Assembly (NCBI RefSeq): GCF_900115555.1
Contig: NZ_FOWX01000038.1
Coordinates: forward strand, 1-37,727
DNA length: 37,727 bases
Origin: Pseudomonas borbori
Lineage (GTDB): Bacteria; Pseudomonadota; Gammaproteobacteria; Pseudomonadales; Pseudomonadaceae
Reading direction: 5' to 3'
The notes under the pieces were generated by a model that searched no databases, had not been told where the DNA came from, and was given only the letters and a program-made list of their open reading frames with translations. The translations under genes were made by a program, and so were the position numbers. Shown here one piece after another: positions 9,234-16,750 of this stretch (positions are counted from its first letter, which is position 1; every line of letters begins with the position of its first letter).

Positions 9234-9254
9234 GGGGGCTTCGGCCCCCTTTTT
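9234..9254 (+). terminator. Terminator after radC-like gene
   Basis: GGGGGC, a TTCG tetraloop and GCCCCC (9234-9249) are followed by five T residues. This is a textbook intrinsic terminator 5 bases after the stop codon. Confidence 0.95.
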
Positions 9255-9458
9255 GCTGCGCCCGCGCGTACTGTTCTCTGGTGATTTTCACAATTACCGT
9301 TCGGCCAAGCGATTCGAAAGAGAACTTGCTTCAAGACCACTACCACTTTTAGAAGTGCCCAAGCCTGTAGCTCCCCCGGCCCTTAACGCCCTACACTCCG
9401 CCGCCATAAAGACCGAAACGTTGAACGCGCTTGCCTGAGTAAAACCACACACAGCCGC

Positions 9459-9745
9459 TCAACGCACCAGCGACAATGCCCCCCAGCAACTGGTGTAACA
9501 CGACGAGCGACGTTCCTGCTTCATCGCCCGGTCTCCTTGCGCCGACACCCGCGCCAGGCGCACCGTACCGCGCCCCATGCTGGCGTTGATTCGATCCTGG
9601 GTGGCCATCAGCTCCTGGCTGCGTGGGCGTGGTACCAATAACCGGGCCGGTAGATACCCACGAGCCCGTCCAGGGCCGCCTGCACCAAGTCGCGCGAGCC
9701 CTTGCTCGGTATTTGCAGCTGCATGCCGCTTGTGAACCGAAACCG
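9459..9745 (-). pseudogene. umuC-like DNA polymerase V C-terminal remnant
   Basis: On the minus strand two frames together resemble the end of UmuC. The upstream piece reads GSRDLVQAALDGLVGIYRPGYWY, like the little-finger/C-terminal region. After a frameshift near 9640 the piece LMATQDRINASMGRGTVRLARV, then MKQERRSSCYTSCW and LSLVR, matches the DUF4113 tail of UmuC proteins. The rest of the gene is absent. Mobile-element umuDC genes are common, so this is probably a fossil of one. No functional product is expected. Confidence 0.7.
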
Positions 9746-9822
9746 ACAGGCCGGGTACTCCCTCATCTACCCAGCACTCCATGGCAACCAACGACAACTG
9801 ATCCAACTACGCCACAGTAGGT

Positions 9823-10178
9823 TGCCATCCTGAAACCCGCAGGCTAGAGTGCGTCCGTCGTGGTCAATCCCACGGCCGGGTGTAGCAACCTGAATCGTTC
9901 GGGGCGCGGTAGCGCCATAGTGTTGCGGCGGACACTTCATGTGCCTAGCTGTTTTACTTCTATGGTGGGCCGTGCGGGGCAGGCTTTTGCCTGGCCGGTT
10001 CCCTCGGACGCCGGTTTGCTACCCCCGTACGGTCCGCCACCATTCCCGTGTAGCAACGGCGGTAGGCGGCTCCTTAATCGTCTGAGGAGCATAAGGAAAA
10101 TGCGCTACCCCCTTTTTACCCAAGAGCTCCGCCTTGGTCTTCTGGTCTTGTCGTTCACTTCCACCCTGGAGGTGCGCC
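9823..10178 (+). promoter_or_regulatory. Structured noncoding leader before two small genes
   Basis: No gene is seen. CCGTGCGGGG (9970-9979) pairs with CCCCGTACGG (10023-10032) with one G-U pair, and the loop holds CAGGC-TTTT-GCCTG (9980-9993). GTAGCAAC occurs twice, at about 9881 and about 10049. Nested pairing of this kind suggests a cis-acting RNA ahead of the element gene starting at 10179. Confidence 0.4.
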
Positions 10179-10448
10179 ATGGCTGAGTTCGAAACCTGTG
10201 TTGTCCCCTTTCCACGGCGGCCAAGCCCGCTGCACGAATCCGAACGCTCTCCCCTCCCCGTCGAGGCTGCCGCCGAACTGCGCGCCACCATGCTCGGTAA
10301 TCTGCTGGATCAAATGGTCGAGCCGGATGGCTTCTGGCCAGACAACCTGCGCCTGCGGGTCGCGGCCTACTCGGCTCAGGATCTGCTCGACGAGATGGTG
10401 GTCCTGTACCGCCGTGCGCTTTCTGAAGCGCGAGGAGGTGCCAGGTGA
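10179..10448 (+). CDS. Small hypothetical element protein
   Basis: This 89-residue acidic protein (MAEFETCVVPFPRRP...) is preceded by GGAGG at the right distance. The C-terminal half is predicted helical (LRLRVAAYSAQDLLDEMVVLYRRAL). No family is recognised. It overlaps the next gene as GTGA, so the two are translationally coupled. The position between radC and hipBA is an accessory slot of the element. Confidence 0.6.
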   Translation: MAEFETCVVPFPRRPSPLHESERSPLPVEAAAELRATMLGNLLDQMVEPDGFWPDNLRLRVAAYSAQDLLDEMVVLYRRALSEARGGAR

Positions 10449-10705
10449 GCAAAGGCATCATGACCTGCCTTCTGCCACACGACGGTCATCCAGGTATGGA
10501 GATCATCTGGGCGGCAGACTGCCGGCAGGCATTCAACCAAGGCGTGAAGCTGGCCCAGACCTGGCTCGACAATGCTCGTAGCGGTTGGCTCTGGGCGATC
10601 ATGATCGCCGAGCGCGACCTCCTACCCTGCGCGATGGAGAGACGAGCCTTCGAGGTTGGCTTCCTGAGCCGCATCCACCAGCGAATCTGTTCGCGGCAGC
10701 CCTGA
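10445..10705 (+). CDS. Small hypothetical element protein, GTG start
   Basis: An 86-residue protein (VSKGIMTCLLPHDGHPGMEIIW...) whose GTG start overlaps the previous stop by 4 bases. It contains AFNQGVKLAQTWLDNARSGWLW, an amphipathic helix, and no recognisable catalytic motif. Its function is unknown. A terminator-like hairpin begins 3 bases after the stop, closing this two-gene unit before hipBA. Confidence 0.6.
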   Translation: MSKGIMTCLLPHDGHPGMEIIWAADCRQAFNQGVKLAQTWLDNARSGWLWAIMIAERDLLPCAMERRAFEVGFLSRIHQRICSRQP

Positions 10706-10707
10706 TC

Positions 10708-10743
10708 AGCCTGCCGGAAGCCTCCCTGGCTGCCGGCAGGCTT
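10708..10743 (+). terminator. Terminator-like hairpin after the two small genes
   Basis: AGCCTGCCGG (10708-10717) and CCGGCAGGCT (10733-10742) form a perfect 10-base stem with a 15-base loop, followed by TTCTATAT. The T-run is poor but the position right after a stop favours termination. Confidence 0.65.
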
Positions 10744-10755
10744 CTATATGAAAAT

Positions 10756-10862
10756 ATTCATTCACATTTCTTATAAAAGTGAATCAATAATTCAACTTTT
10801 CCGTCAACATCCGCGAAACAGAATGGTATAGATGCTATTATCTCTTCACCTTAGCCAAATTT
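10756..10862 (+). promoter_or_regulatory. hipBA promoter and candidate HipB operator
   Basis: This is an AT-rich island in GC-rich DNA. ATTCATTCAC (10756-10765) and GTGAATCAAT (10779-10788) form a 10-base inverted repeat with one mismatch and 13-base spacing, a plausible autoregulatory operator. A likely -10 box, TATTAT, lies at 10836-10841. Confidence 0.5.
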
Positions 10863-11375
10863 ATGAAAAAATATTTTCCCATGGCAAAACGAACCGCCCC
10901 ACTACTGCCCGCATCTGACCGGCTGCTCAAGGAACTGGGCGAGCGTCTGATGCTCGCGCGCAAGCGGCGCAAGATTACTGCCAAGCAGATGGCTGAGCGG
11001 GCCGGGATGTCTTTGCCGACACTCAGGTCTCTAGAGCAAGGCAGTGCAGGCGTGACCCTCGGTGCCTACATGGCCGTGCTGCAAGTGCTGGGGCTGGAAA
11101 AAGACCTCGCCCAGGTCGCGCTGAACGATGAGCTGGGGCGTCACCTTCAGGACACGGCACTGTCGCCCGCAAGGCCCCAGGTTGCCAAGAGCCCATCAGC
11201 CGTTACGAGCCGCCCCGCACCTCAACGAAGGCCCCAGAATCCTACTGCACCAACCTCGATGAAGCCGGCAGACGCCAAGCCCCCGCGCCCGCCGTCCAAG
11301 GCAAAACCGGGTGATAAGAAAATCATCACCGGTGCCGACCTGGCAGCCCAGTTGATGGAGGAGCACGATGGCTAG
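10863..11375 (+). CDS. hipB: HipB-like XRE-family antitoxin
   Basis: The 170-residue protein has an XRE helix-turn-helix at about residues 24-78 (LGERLMLARKRRKITAKQMAERAGMSLPTLRSLEQG). A long Pro/Lys/Ser-rich, probably disordered linker follows (about 105-150), then a short tail ending ITGADLAAQLMEEHDG. HipB proteins repress the hipBA operon and neutralise HipA kinase. The gene is larger than E. coli HipB (88 residues) because of the C-terminal extension. Neither ATG at 10863 nor the one at 10881 has a good ribosome-binding site; the longer form is listed. It overlaps hipA by 8 bases. Confidence 0.85.
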   Translation: MKKYFPMAKRTAPLLPASDRLLKELGERLMLARKRRKITAKQMAERAGMSLPTLRSLEQGSAGVTLGAYMAVLQVLGLEKDLAQVALNDELGRHLQDTALSPARPQVAKSPSAVTSRPAPQRRPQNPTAPTSMKPADAKPPRPPSKAKPGDKKIITGADLAAQLMEEHDG

Positions 11376-12633
11376 CCAGATATTGGTCTTCGCCGATTGG
11401 GCGGGTCTTGCTGGTCCACAGAGGCTCGGTATCCTGCATTGCCAGCGCACACGCGGCAGCGAGCGGTTCGAGTTCGAATTCACCGACACAGCGTTGACCG
11501 GCCTGGCGCAACAGGCGCTGCTTGACCCGAGGCTCCAGCCCTTCGCGGGCCGGCAGTTCCCGGCACAGGGCGCCGCGACCTTCGGCCTCTTCGCCGACGC
11601 CTCGCCTGACCGCTGGGGGCGCTTGCTGATGCGACGCCGGCATGAACGGGATGTGCGCGCTGGAGTGGGCGCAGAAGGCTCGAAGCTGTTCGAATCCGAC
11701 TACCTGCTGGGCGTACACGACAGCTTCCGTGTGGGCGCCATTCGCTTCAAGATCGATGTCGATGGCCCGTTTCTGGATGACCATCACGACATGGCCGCAC
11801 CGCCGATGACCAGCATGCGCGAGCTTGAGGAGGCCTCCAGGCGCTTCGAGCAGGGCGAGGACATGAGCGACGGTCGGGACTGGCTGAGGATGCTGATAGC
11901 CCCCGGCGGCTCATTGGGCGGCGCCCGACCAAAGGCCAGCGTGGTAGATCCGGACAACGCCCTGTGGATCGCCAAGTTTCCCAGCAACAACGACGAACAC
12001 GATGTCGGTGCCTGGGAGATGGTGGTCAATATCCTGGCCAACGCCTGCGGTCTGCGCGTGGCAGAGGCCACCGCGGGGAAGTATGCCAGCAACCATTACT
12101 GTTTCATGGTCAAACGCTTCGACCGCACAGCCACGGGTGAAAGACTGCACTTTGCCTCCGCAATGACCATGACAGAGCACGTCGATGGCGATGACCACTC
12201 AACTGGCACCAGCTACCTGGAGATCGCCGAGGTACTGATGCGCCACGGCGCCATGCCAGAAGCAGACCTGCAGGAGCTGTGGAAGCGCATCGTTTTCAAC
12301 ATGCTGGTCAGCAACACGGATGACCACTTGCGCAACCATGGTTTCATCCTTGTCCCGGGCAAGGGCTGGCAGCTCTCCGCCGCCTACGACATGAATCCAG
12401 TGCCCTACGCCGATGGGCTGAAGCTCAATGTCTCGGAGTCCGACAACGCGCTCGACCTGGATCTGGCCCTGTCGGTGGCTGGCTACTTCCGGATCAAGCA
12501 GCACGACGCTCTGGAAATCATCGAAGACTTTCGCACTAAGGTGCGACTGCTCTGGCGGCCTGCGGCCAAGAAGCTCGGGATCAGCATCAAAGAGCAAGGC
12601 CGAATGGCATCGGCATTTCGCCTCGCCGAGTAA
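11368..12633 (+). CDS. hipA: HipA-like serine/threonine kinase toxin
   Basis: The 421-residue protein has the HipA architecture: an N-terminal subdomain with FGLFADASPDRWGRLL, a Gly-rich GSLGGARPKAS loop (residues 181-191), VKRFDR at 248-253, the catalytic NTDDHLRNHGF at 316-326 and the metal-binding DMNP at 341-344. All key kinase residues are present, so it should be active. Known HipA toxins phosphorylate glutamyl-tRNA synthetase and induce dormancy; the target here is unknown. It overlaps hipB and probably forms a stabilisation module for the element. Confidence 0.9.
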   Translation: MASQILVFADWAGLAGPQRLGILHCQRTRGSERFEFEFTDTALTGLAQQALLDPRLQPFAGRQFPAQGAATFGLFADASPDRWGRLLMRRRHERDVRAGVGAEGSKLFESDYLLGVHDSFRVGAIRFKIDVDGPFLDDHHDMAAPPMTSMRELEEASRRFEQGEDMSDGRDWLRMLIAPGGSLGGARPKASVVDPDNALWIAKFPSNNDEHDVGAWEMVVNILANACGLRVAEATAGKYASNHYCFMVKRFDRTATGERLHFASAMTMTEHVDGDDHSTGTSYLEIAEVLMRHGAMPEADLQELWKRIVFNMLVSNTDDHLRNHGFILVPGKGWQLSAAYDMNPVPYADGLKLNVSESDNALDLDLALSVAGYFRIKQHDALEIIEDFRTKVRLLWRPAAKKLGISIKEQGRMASAFRLAE

Positions 12634-12655
12634 GAGCCAGGCACGGCTGGATGCC

Positions 12656-12674
12656 GTCACCAGACAATGGTGAC
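12656..12674. repeat. Short hairpin after hipA
   Basis: GTCACC (12656-12661) and GGTGAC (12669-12674) form a perfect 6-base stem with a 7-base loop shortly after the hipA stop. A weak terminator is possible, with CTTTCCCTT downstream. Confidence 0.4.
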
Positions 12675-12712
12675 GCTTTCCCTTCTCCAAGGGCAGGGGT
12701 TCTTGCCCCCTC

Positions 12713-12785
12713 AAAATCAAGAAAAATAGACGGTTTCCACCCGGCCGCTGCGCGGGGTGGAGCCTCCGCGATTTTTCTTGATTTT
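12713..12785. promoter_or_regulatory. Long nested inverted repeat upstream of ardA
   Basis: AAAATCAAGAAAAAT (12713-12727) and ATTTTTCTTGATTTT (12771-12785) are perfect 15-base inverted repeats separated by 43 bases. The loop itself folds through CCACCC and GGGGTGG (about 12738-12761). The structure sits 84 bases before ardA. It could terminate hipBA transcription in either direction, or act in single-stranded DNA during transfer as a folded promoter for ardA, as shown for some plasmid leading regions. Confidence 0.6.
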
Positions 12786-12869
12786 TTCACGACGGCCTTA
12801 GTCGCCCTAGTCGGCAGGGGTTCATGCGCAGCGCAAGCGCAGAACCCTGAAGACGAAGGAGCGAAAGCC

Positions 12870-13382
12870 ATGAGCGAACACATCAGGATCTACGTTGCCG
12901 ACCTGGCCGCCTACAACGCCGGCCATCTGCACGGCGCCTGGATCGACGCCACCCTGGATCTGGACGACATGCAGGAGCAGGTCAACGCCATGCTGGCGGC
13001 CTCACCAGTCGAGGGTGCGGAGGAGTATGCCATCCACGACTTCGAGGGCTTTGATGGCTACCCCCTCGGTGAATACGAGGGCCTGCAGACGGCACACGAG
13101 ATCGCCTGTTATATCGAGGAATACCCCGAGTTTGGCGGCGCCCTGCTCGCCCATTTCAACGATCTGGAGCAGGCGCGCAAGGCGGCCGAGGAGGATTACT
13201 GCGGCTGCCATGCTTCGTTGGCCGACTACGCCCAGGAGCTGACCGAGGAGACCACCAGCATTCCCCAGCACCTGGCCCATTACATCGACTACCGGGCGAT
13301 GGCCCGCGACATGGAATACAGTGGCGACCTGTTCACCCTGGAGACTGGCTTCGAGCAGGTTCACGTGTTCTGGAACCGCTAG
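12870..13382 (+). CDS. ardA: ArdA antirestriction protein
   Basis: The 170-residue acidic protein matches ArdA family length and layout: IRIYVADLAAYNAGHLHGAWIDA at the start, EEYAIHDFEGF in the middle, and a C-terminal YIDYRAMARDMEYSGDLFTLE, the conserved ArdA signature. ArdA mimics B-form DNA and inhibits type I restriction enzymes, protecting newly transferred DNA. GAAGGAG precedes the start. A long inverted repeat lies upstream and a strong terminator downstream, so it is a stand-alone unit. Confidence 0.95.
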   Translation: MSEHIRIYVADLAAYNAGHLHGAWIDATLDLDDMQEQVNAMLAASPVEGAEEYAIHDFEGFDGYPLGEYEGLQTAHEIACYIEEYPEFGGALLAHFNDLEQARKAAEEDYCGCHASLADYAQELTEETTSIPQHLAHYIDYRAMARDMEYSGDLFTLETGFEQVHVFWNR

Positions 13383-13393
13383 GCTGAGCGCAG

Positions 13394-13427
13394 GGCACCG
13401 GGACTGACCCGGTGCCTTTGCTTTTTT
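13394..13427 (+). terminator. Terminator after ardA
   Basis: GGCACCGGG (13394-13402) and CCCGGTGCC (13408-13416) form a perfect 9-base stem with loop ACTGA, followed by TTTGCTTTTTT. It lies 11 bases after the ardA stop. Confidence 0.95.
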
Positions 13428-13558
13428 GCGCCCCTGTCCTGCCGGCCACCCGCGCGCCCCACCCTGGAAGCTGATGCCCTGGTGCGAGCACCAGGCGGTC
13501 AGCCCGAAGCGGCTTGCCCTGTGGCGGCTGCCCATTCAGACCGTTACGGACTTACGTC

Positions 13559-13693
13559 TTTGCACAAATCCGCCGATCCGCTTCTACGGATCTACGGATT
13601 TGTGGGGAAGCGGATTTACGCTTTTACGGATTTACGGAAATCCGCCAATGCGCTTTTCTGGTTTTGCAGAAAGCCGTATATCCGCAAATCCGT
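13559..13693. repeat. Cluster of CGGAT(T/C)TACGG repeats, candidate partition or replication site
   Basis: CTTYTACGGATYTACGGA occurs as direct repeats at 13581-13598 and 13621-13638, exactly 40 bases apart. Related pieces (GCGGATTTACGC at 13610-13621, and AAATCCG in inverted orientation at about 13566, 13639 and 13686) fill the rest. The tract is richer in A+T than its flanks and contains no plausible gene. Being upstream of the HTH-repA-parA operon, it may bind RepA, ParA partner or the AlpA-like protein. Confidence 0.6.
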
Positions 13694-13893
13694 AGGGCTG
13701 CGCGCTCGGATCGTTGCGGAGTCGCTTGCTGCCGGTAGTAGCTCGCGTGAGTGGGCGTACTCGGTCAGCGCCCAGACCTTCCGGGTATCAATCCACGCCC
13801 CTCTTGCCTTCGAATTCGCCCAGACCCAACCCGGCATGATCGAGCGCGGCGGCTCCCGCACGGTGCACCTCCCACGTCAACGGAGGACCCACC

Positions 13894-14265
13894 ATGTCGC
13901 ACTCACCCAATCTCGCCCCTCACCCGCGTCGCGTCGATCTCGACTCCCCGCTGCACCGCAAGGCCGGCCCAACGGCTCACGCCATGAGACCAGCAGCGCG
14001 CGATAGCGCAGCGGATACACGGCAAGCCAACCCAGCCCCTCGCTACCTCACCAACAGCGAAGCAGCGGCCTTTCTGCGGCTTTCGCCGCGCACGCTGGAG
14101 AAGCAGCGGGTGATCGGCGGCGGGCCGCGTTTTCACAAGTTCGGTCGGCGGGTGATGTATGCGCTCGCCGATCTCGAGGCCTGGGCCAGTGCGCGCAGTT
14201 TCGAGACCACCTTCGATCCCGAGTACCTCGACCGCCACCCGGGAGCACAGCGTGATGATCAGTGA
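13894..14265 (+). CDS. AlpA/excisionase-like helix-turn-helix protein
   Basis: The 123-residue protein has a disordered N-terminus and a winged HTH at about residues 49-108 (YLTNSEAAAFLRLSPRTLEKQRVIGGGPRFHKFGRRVMYALADLEAW), typical of MerR-like AlpA/Xis DNA-binding proteins. GGAGG precedes the start. It overlaps repA by 4 bases (GTGA). In Tn4371-like elements such a gene sits just before repA, where it likely regulates the replication-partition operon; this is inferred from position. Confidence 0.85.
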   Translation: MSHSPNLAPHPRRVDLDSPLHRKAGPTAHAMRPAARDSAADTRQANPAPRYLTNSEAAAFLRLSPRTLEKQRVIGGGPRFHKFGRRVMYALADLEAWASARSFETTFDPEYLDRHPGAQRDDQ

Positions 14266-15104
14266 AACCATTGTCCATGAGTCGCTGCCTGCGCAACCTG
14301 CCGACACAAAGCGAGCAATTGGACCTGTTCCGCGCCCTGCCGGGCGATATGGCGCCACGCGACGCCCAGGACCTGATGGCGCATCCGTTCTTCTCGCTGG
14401 CCAAGTCGCGACGCACGGTGCCCATCGACTTTCGCTCCGGCGAGGTGACGGTGCGCGTAGAGGGCACGCTGGAGCATGGCATCGCCACGATCTGGGATGC
14501 GGACATCCTGATCTGGGCGGCCAGCCAGATCGTCGAGGCGCGCGATGCGGGCATCCCTACCTCGCGGCTGATGCGGGCGACGCCGTACGAGATCCTGCGC
14601 TTTATCGGCCGCGGCACCTCGCTACGCGACTACCAGCGTCTGAAGGCCGCTCTGGATCGGCTGCAGTCAACCAGCGTGGCCACCTCGATCCGCGAAACCA
14701 CCGGGCGGCGCCTGCACCGTTTCTCCTGGATCAACGAGTGGAAGGAACTGGCAGCGCCGGATGGCCGGCCGCTGGGCATCGAGTTGATCCTGCCGGACTG
14801 GTTCTACAGCGGGGTGCTCGATCAGGCCCTGGTGCTGACCATCGATCCGGCCTACTTCCGCCTCACCGGCGGCATCGAGCGCTGGCTGTACCGCCTGGTG
14901 CGCAAGCACGGCGGCAGGCAGGAGGACGGCTGGCAGTTCGATTTTCGCCACCTGTACCGCAAGTCGGGGAGCACGGCCCGCTACTCGGACTTCGCCCTCG
15001 ACCTGCGTGCGTTGGTTGCTCGTCAGTCGCTGCCGGGGTATCGGTTGGGCATCGTTCGGCTTCCCCCTTCGACCGAACTTCTGGCCTTCAAGCCCGTGCC
15101 GTAA
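14262..15104 (+). CDS. repA: Plasmid-type replication initiator protein A (RPA family)
   Basis: The 280-residue protein resembles the replication initiator protein A family of broad-host-range plasmids and Tn4371-like elements. Recognisable stretches are PFFSLAKSRRTVPIDFRSGEVTVRVEGT, GIATIWDADILIWAASQIVEARD, and a C-terminal winged-helix part with GGIERWLYRLVRKHGGRQ. It starts with GTG overlapping the HTH gene; an in-frame ATG lies at 14277. Three iteron-like repeats and an AT-rich tract directly follow its stop, so initiation at that site is likely. Replication of an excised element would stabilise it in dividing cells. Confidence 0.88.
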   Translation: MKPLSMSRCLRNLPTQSEQLDLFRALPGDMAPRDAQDLMAHPFFSLAKSRRTVPIDFRSGEVTVRVEGTLEHGIATIWDADILIWAASQIVEARDAGIPTSRLMRATPYEILRFIGRGTSLRDYQRLKAALDRLQSTSVATSIRETTGRRLHRFSWINEWKELAAPDGRPLGIELILPDWFYSGVLDQALVLTIDPAYFRLTGGIERWLYRLVRKHGGRQEDGWQFDFRHLYRKSGSTARYSDFALDLRALVARQSLPGYRLGIVRLPPSTELLAFKPVP

Positions 15105-15144
15105 ACGGCACGGGGATATCCTGCGGACAAGCTGTGAATCCGCT

Positions 15145-15207
15145 CGTGCTATCAGGCGCAACCGGGCACGTGCTATCAGGCGCATCACCCTCGTGCTATC
15201 AGGCGCA
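15145..15207. repeat. Three direct repeats, candidate oriV iterons
   Basis: The 16-base sequence CGTGCTATCAGGCGCA occurs exactly three times, at 15145-15160, 15169-15184 and 15192-15207, with start-to-start spacings of 24 and 23 bases (about two helical turns). This arrangement on one face of the helix, immediately downstream of repA, is typical of iterons. Confidence 0.85.
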
Positions 15208-15290
15208 CGAACGCCTCTGCAGGCCACGGCTGGCGCGGCTTCCAGCCCCCCTTAACTTAACTAACTTAAAAGCTCTAACTTGTTATTGGG
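15145..15290. other. Candidate replication origin (iterons plus AT-rich tract)
   Basis: The three iterons are followed by an AT-rich tract at about 15250-15288, including CTTAACTTAACTAACTTAAAA, in otherwise GC-rich DNA. This could be the unwinding element. The site lies between repA and parA, a common oriV location. Confidence 0.6.
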
Positions 15291-15348
15291 CCAGCGCCCA
15301 TTTGTGGACAGGTGTTGACCTGGGCTGTTTGGCCGGGGAGATCCGCCC

Positions 15349-15987
15349 ATGATCGTCGCCCTACTCAACCAGAAAGGCGGGGTCGGCAAGACCACCCTGG
15401 CCACCCATATCGCCGGCGAACTGGCCCTACGTGGCGACACCGTCATCCTGCTTGATGCCGACCCGCAGGGCTCGGCGCTGGACTGGACGCAGCGACGCAG
15501 CCAGCAGGGCCTGCCCAGGCTGTTCAGCGCCGCCGGCCTGGCACGCGAGACCTTGCACCAGGAAGCGCCGGAGCTGGCTCGGCGTGCCGATCACGTGATC
15601 ATCGACGGCCCGCCGCGCATCGCCGCCCTCGCCCGCTCGGCGTTGCTGGCCGCCGACCGCGTGTTGATCCCGGTGCAGCCCAGCCCCTACGACCTGTGGG
15701 CCAGCGCGGAGATGGTCAACCTGATCCGCGAGGCGCAGGTATTCAAACCCAACCTGCGAGCGGCGTTTGCCATCAACCGCCGCGTCAGCACCACGGTGAT
15801 TGGTCGGGAAGCACGCGGCGCCCTCGCCGACCAGCCGCTGCCGGCCCTGCAGGCCGAGGTACGCCAGCGCATCGTCTTCGCCGAAAGCGTGGCGGCCGGC
15901 CGCCTGGCACGCGAACTGGCACCGGACAGTGCCGCCGCGCGCGAGGTCAGCAGCCTGGTAGACGAGCTGTTGAGGTGGTCGTTATGA
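15349..15987 (+). CDS. parA: ParA-family partition ATPase
   Basis: The 212-residue protein is a small ParA/MinD ATPase: deviant Walker A NQKGGVGKTT (residues 7-16, with the signature Lys9 and Lys14), Walker A' LLDADPQGSALDW, and Walker B HVIIDGPPR. It lacks an N-terminal HTH, so it is the type Ib form, which usually works with a small ribbon-helix-helix partner. The next gene, overlapping as ATGA, fits that role. Confidence 0.93.
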   Translation: MIVALLNQKGGVGKTTLATHIAGELALRGDTVILLDADPQGSALDWTQRRSQQGLPRLFSAAGLARETLHQEAPELARRADHVIIDGPPRIAALARSALLAADRVLIPVQPSPYDLWASAEMVNLIREAQVFKPNLRAAFAINRRVSTTVIGREARGALADQPLPALQAEVRQRIVFAESVAAGRLARELAPDSAAAREVSSLVDELLRWSL

Positions 15988-16226
15988 GCGGCAAGCGCAT
16001 CGGCATCGGTGCGCGGCCGTTGGCCGATCCGCAGGCCGAGGCTTGGATACGCCAGAGCGTCGCCGTCGACATCGGCAAGGTCGAACGCTACACAGCGCGG
16101 CTGACGCTGGACGTCACACCGGCACTGCGCACGCGCATCAAGCTGGCGGCCTTCGACCGTGGCGTGACGATGGCGGAGATGCTGCGCGAGGTGCTAGAGC
16201 GGCAGTTCCCGGAGGTCGCATCATGA
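15984..16226 (+). CDS. Small ParA-partner-like DNA-binding protein
   Basis: The 80-residue protein begins MSGKRIGIGARPLADPQAEAW. Its second half, RYTARLTLDVTPALRTRIKLAAFDRGVTMAEMLREVLERQF, has the strand-helix-helix pattern of ribbon-helix-helix (CopG/Arc-type) proteins. It overlaps parA and traF at ATGA junctions, so all three are coupled. A ParB-like centromere-binding and autoregulatory role is likely, in line with type Ib partition systems. Confidence 0.75.
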   Translation: MSGKRIGIGARPLADPQAEAWIRQSVAVDIGKVERYTARLTLDVTPALRTRIKLAAFDRGVTMAEMLREVLERQFPEVAS

Positions 16227-16750
16227 CGCTGGATACGCGCGGTGCTCGGTGGTCACTGGCGTTGGCCGTAGTCAGCCTGCTTGCGCTGGCGTGGACAGCG
16301 CTCGGAACAGTGTCACCTCGGCTTGTCTACAACGCCTCCGACAGCGTGCCTGCCGGTTGGTACCGTATCGCACCGGCCGGCCCAGTGGCGGCCGGCGACT
16401 TGGTGCTCGTCCGTCTGCCAGCAGATGCGACGGCACTGGCGGCGCAACGTGGCTACCTGCCTTGGAGCGTGCCGCTGCTGAAGACGATCGCCGCAGTAGC
16501 GCCACAGCAGGTGTGCGTGCGCGGCGATCGGGTGCTGATCGACGGCCGGCTTGTGGCCAGGCAGTTGCGCCGGGATCGCCAGGCTCGAGCGCTGCCAGCC
16601 TGGCGGGCCTGCCGGCACCTGGTTGACGATGAGCTGTTCCTGCTCAGCACCACCAACCCGGAGTCGTTCGACAGCCGCTACTTCGGCCCGGTATCCAGCG
16701 ACGCGGTGATCGGCCGGGCGCAGCCCTTGTGGTTGGAGTCGCGTCGATGA
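16223..16750 (+). CDS. traF: TraF-type S26 signal peptidase
   Basis: The 175-residue protein has an N-terminal membrane helix (about 11-30) and the S26 peptidase dyad: Ser41 in YNASDSVPAGWY and Lys87 in LLKTIAAV. The C-terminal NPESFDSRYFGPV is also typical. In RP4-like systems TraF processes and cyclises the TrbC pilin. Here no trbC is visible, so its substrate gene is either outside the window or lost. It overlaps the preceding gene by 4 bases. Confidence 0.9.
   Translation: MTLDTRGARWSLALAVVSLLALAWTALGTVSPRLVYNASDSVPAGWYRIAPAGPVAAGDLVLVRLPADATALAAQRGYLPWSVPLLKTIAAVAPQQVCVRGDRVLIDGRLVARQLRRDRQARALPAWRACRHLVDDELFLLSTTNPESFDSRYFGPVSSDAVIGRAQPLWLESRR

Noticed and set aside
9253..9438. A 61-codon plus frame after the radC terminator
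   Set aside because: It begins inside the terminator T-run region, lacks a ribosome-binding site and shows no family features.
12199..12720. A 173-codon minus-strand frame overlapping hipA
   Set aside because: It mirrors hipA codons and has no recognisable domain; hipA kinase motifs are intact on the plus strand.
15145..15207. CRISPR array
   Set aside because: Only three 16-base repeats with 7-8 base gaps; spacing fits iterons, and no cas genes are present.
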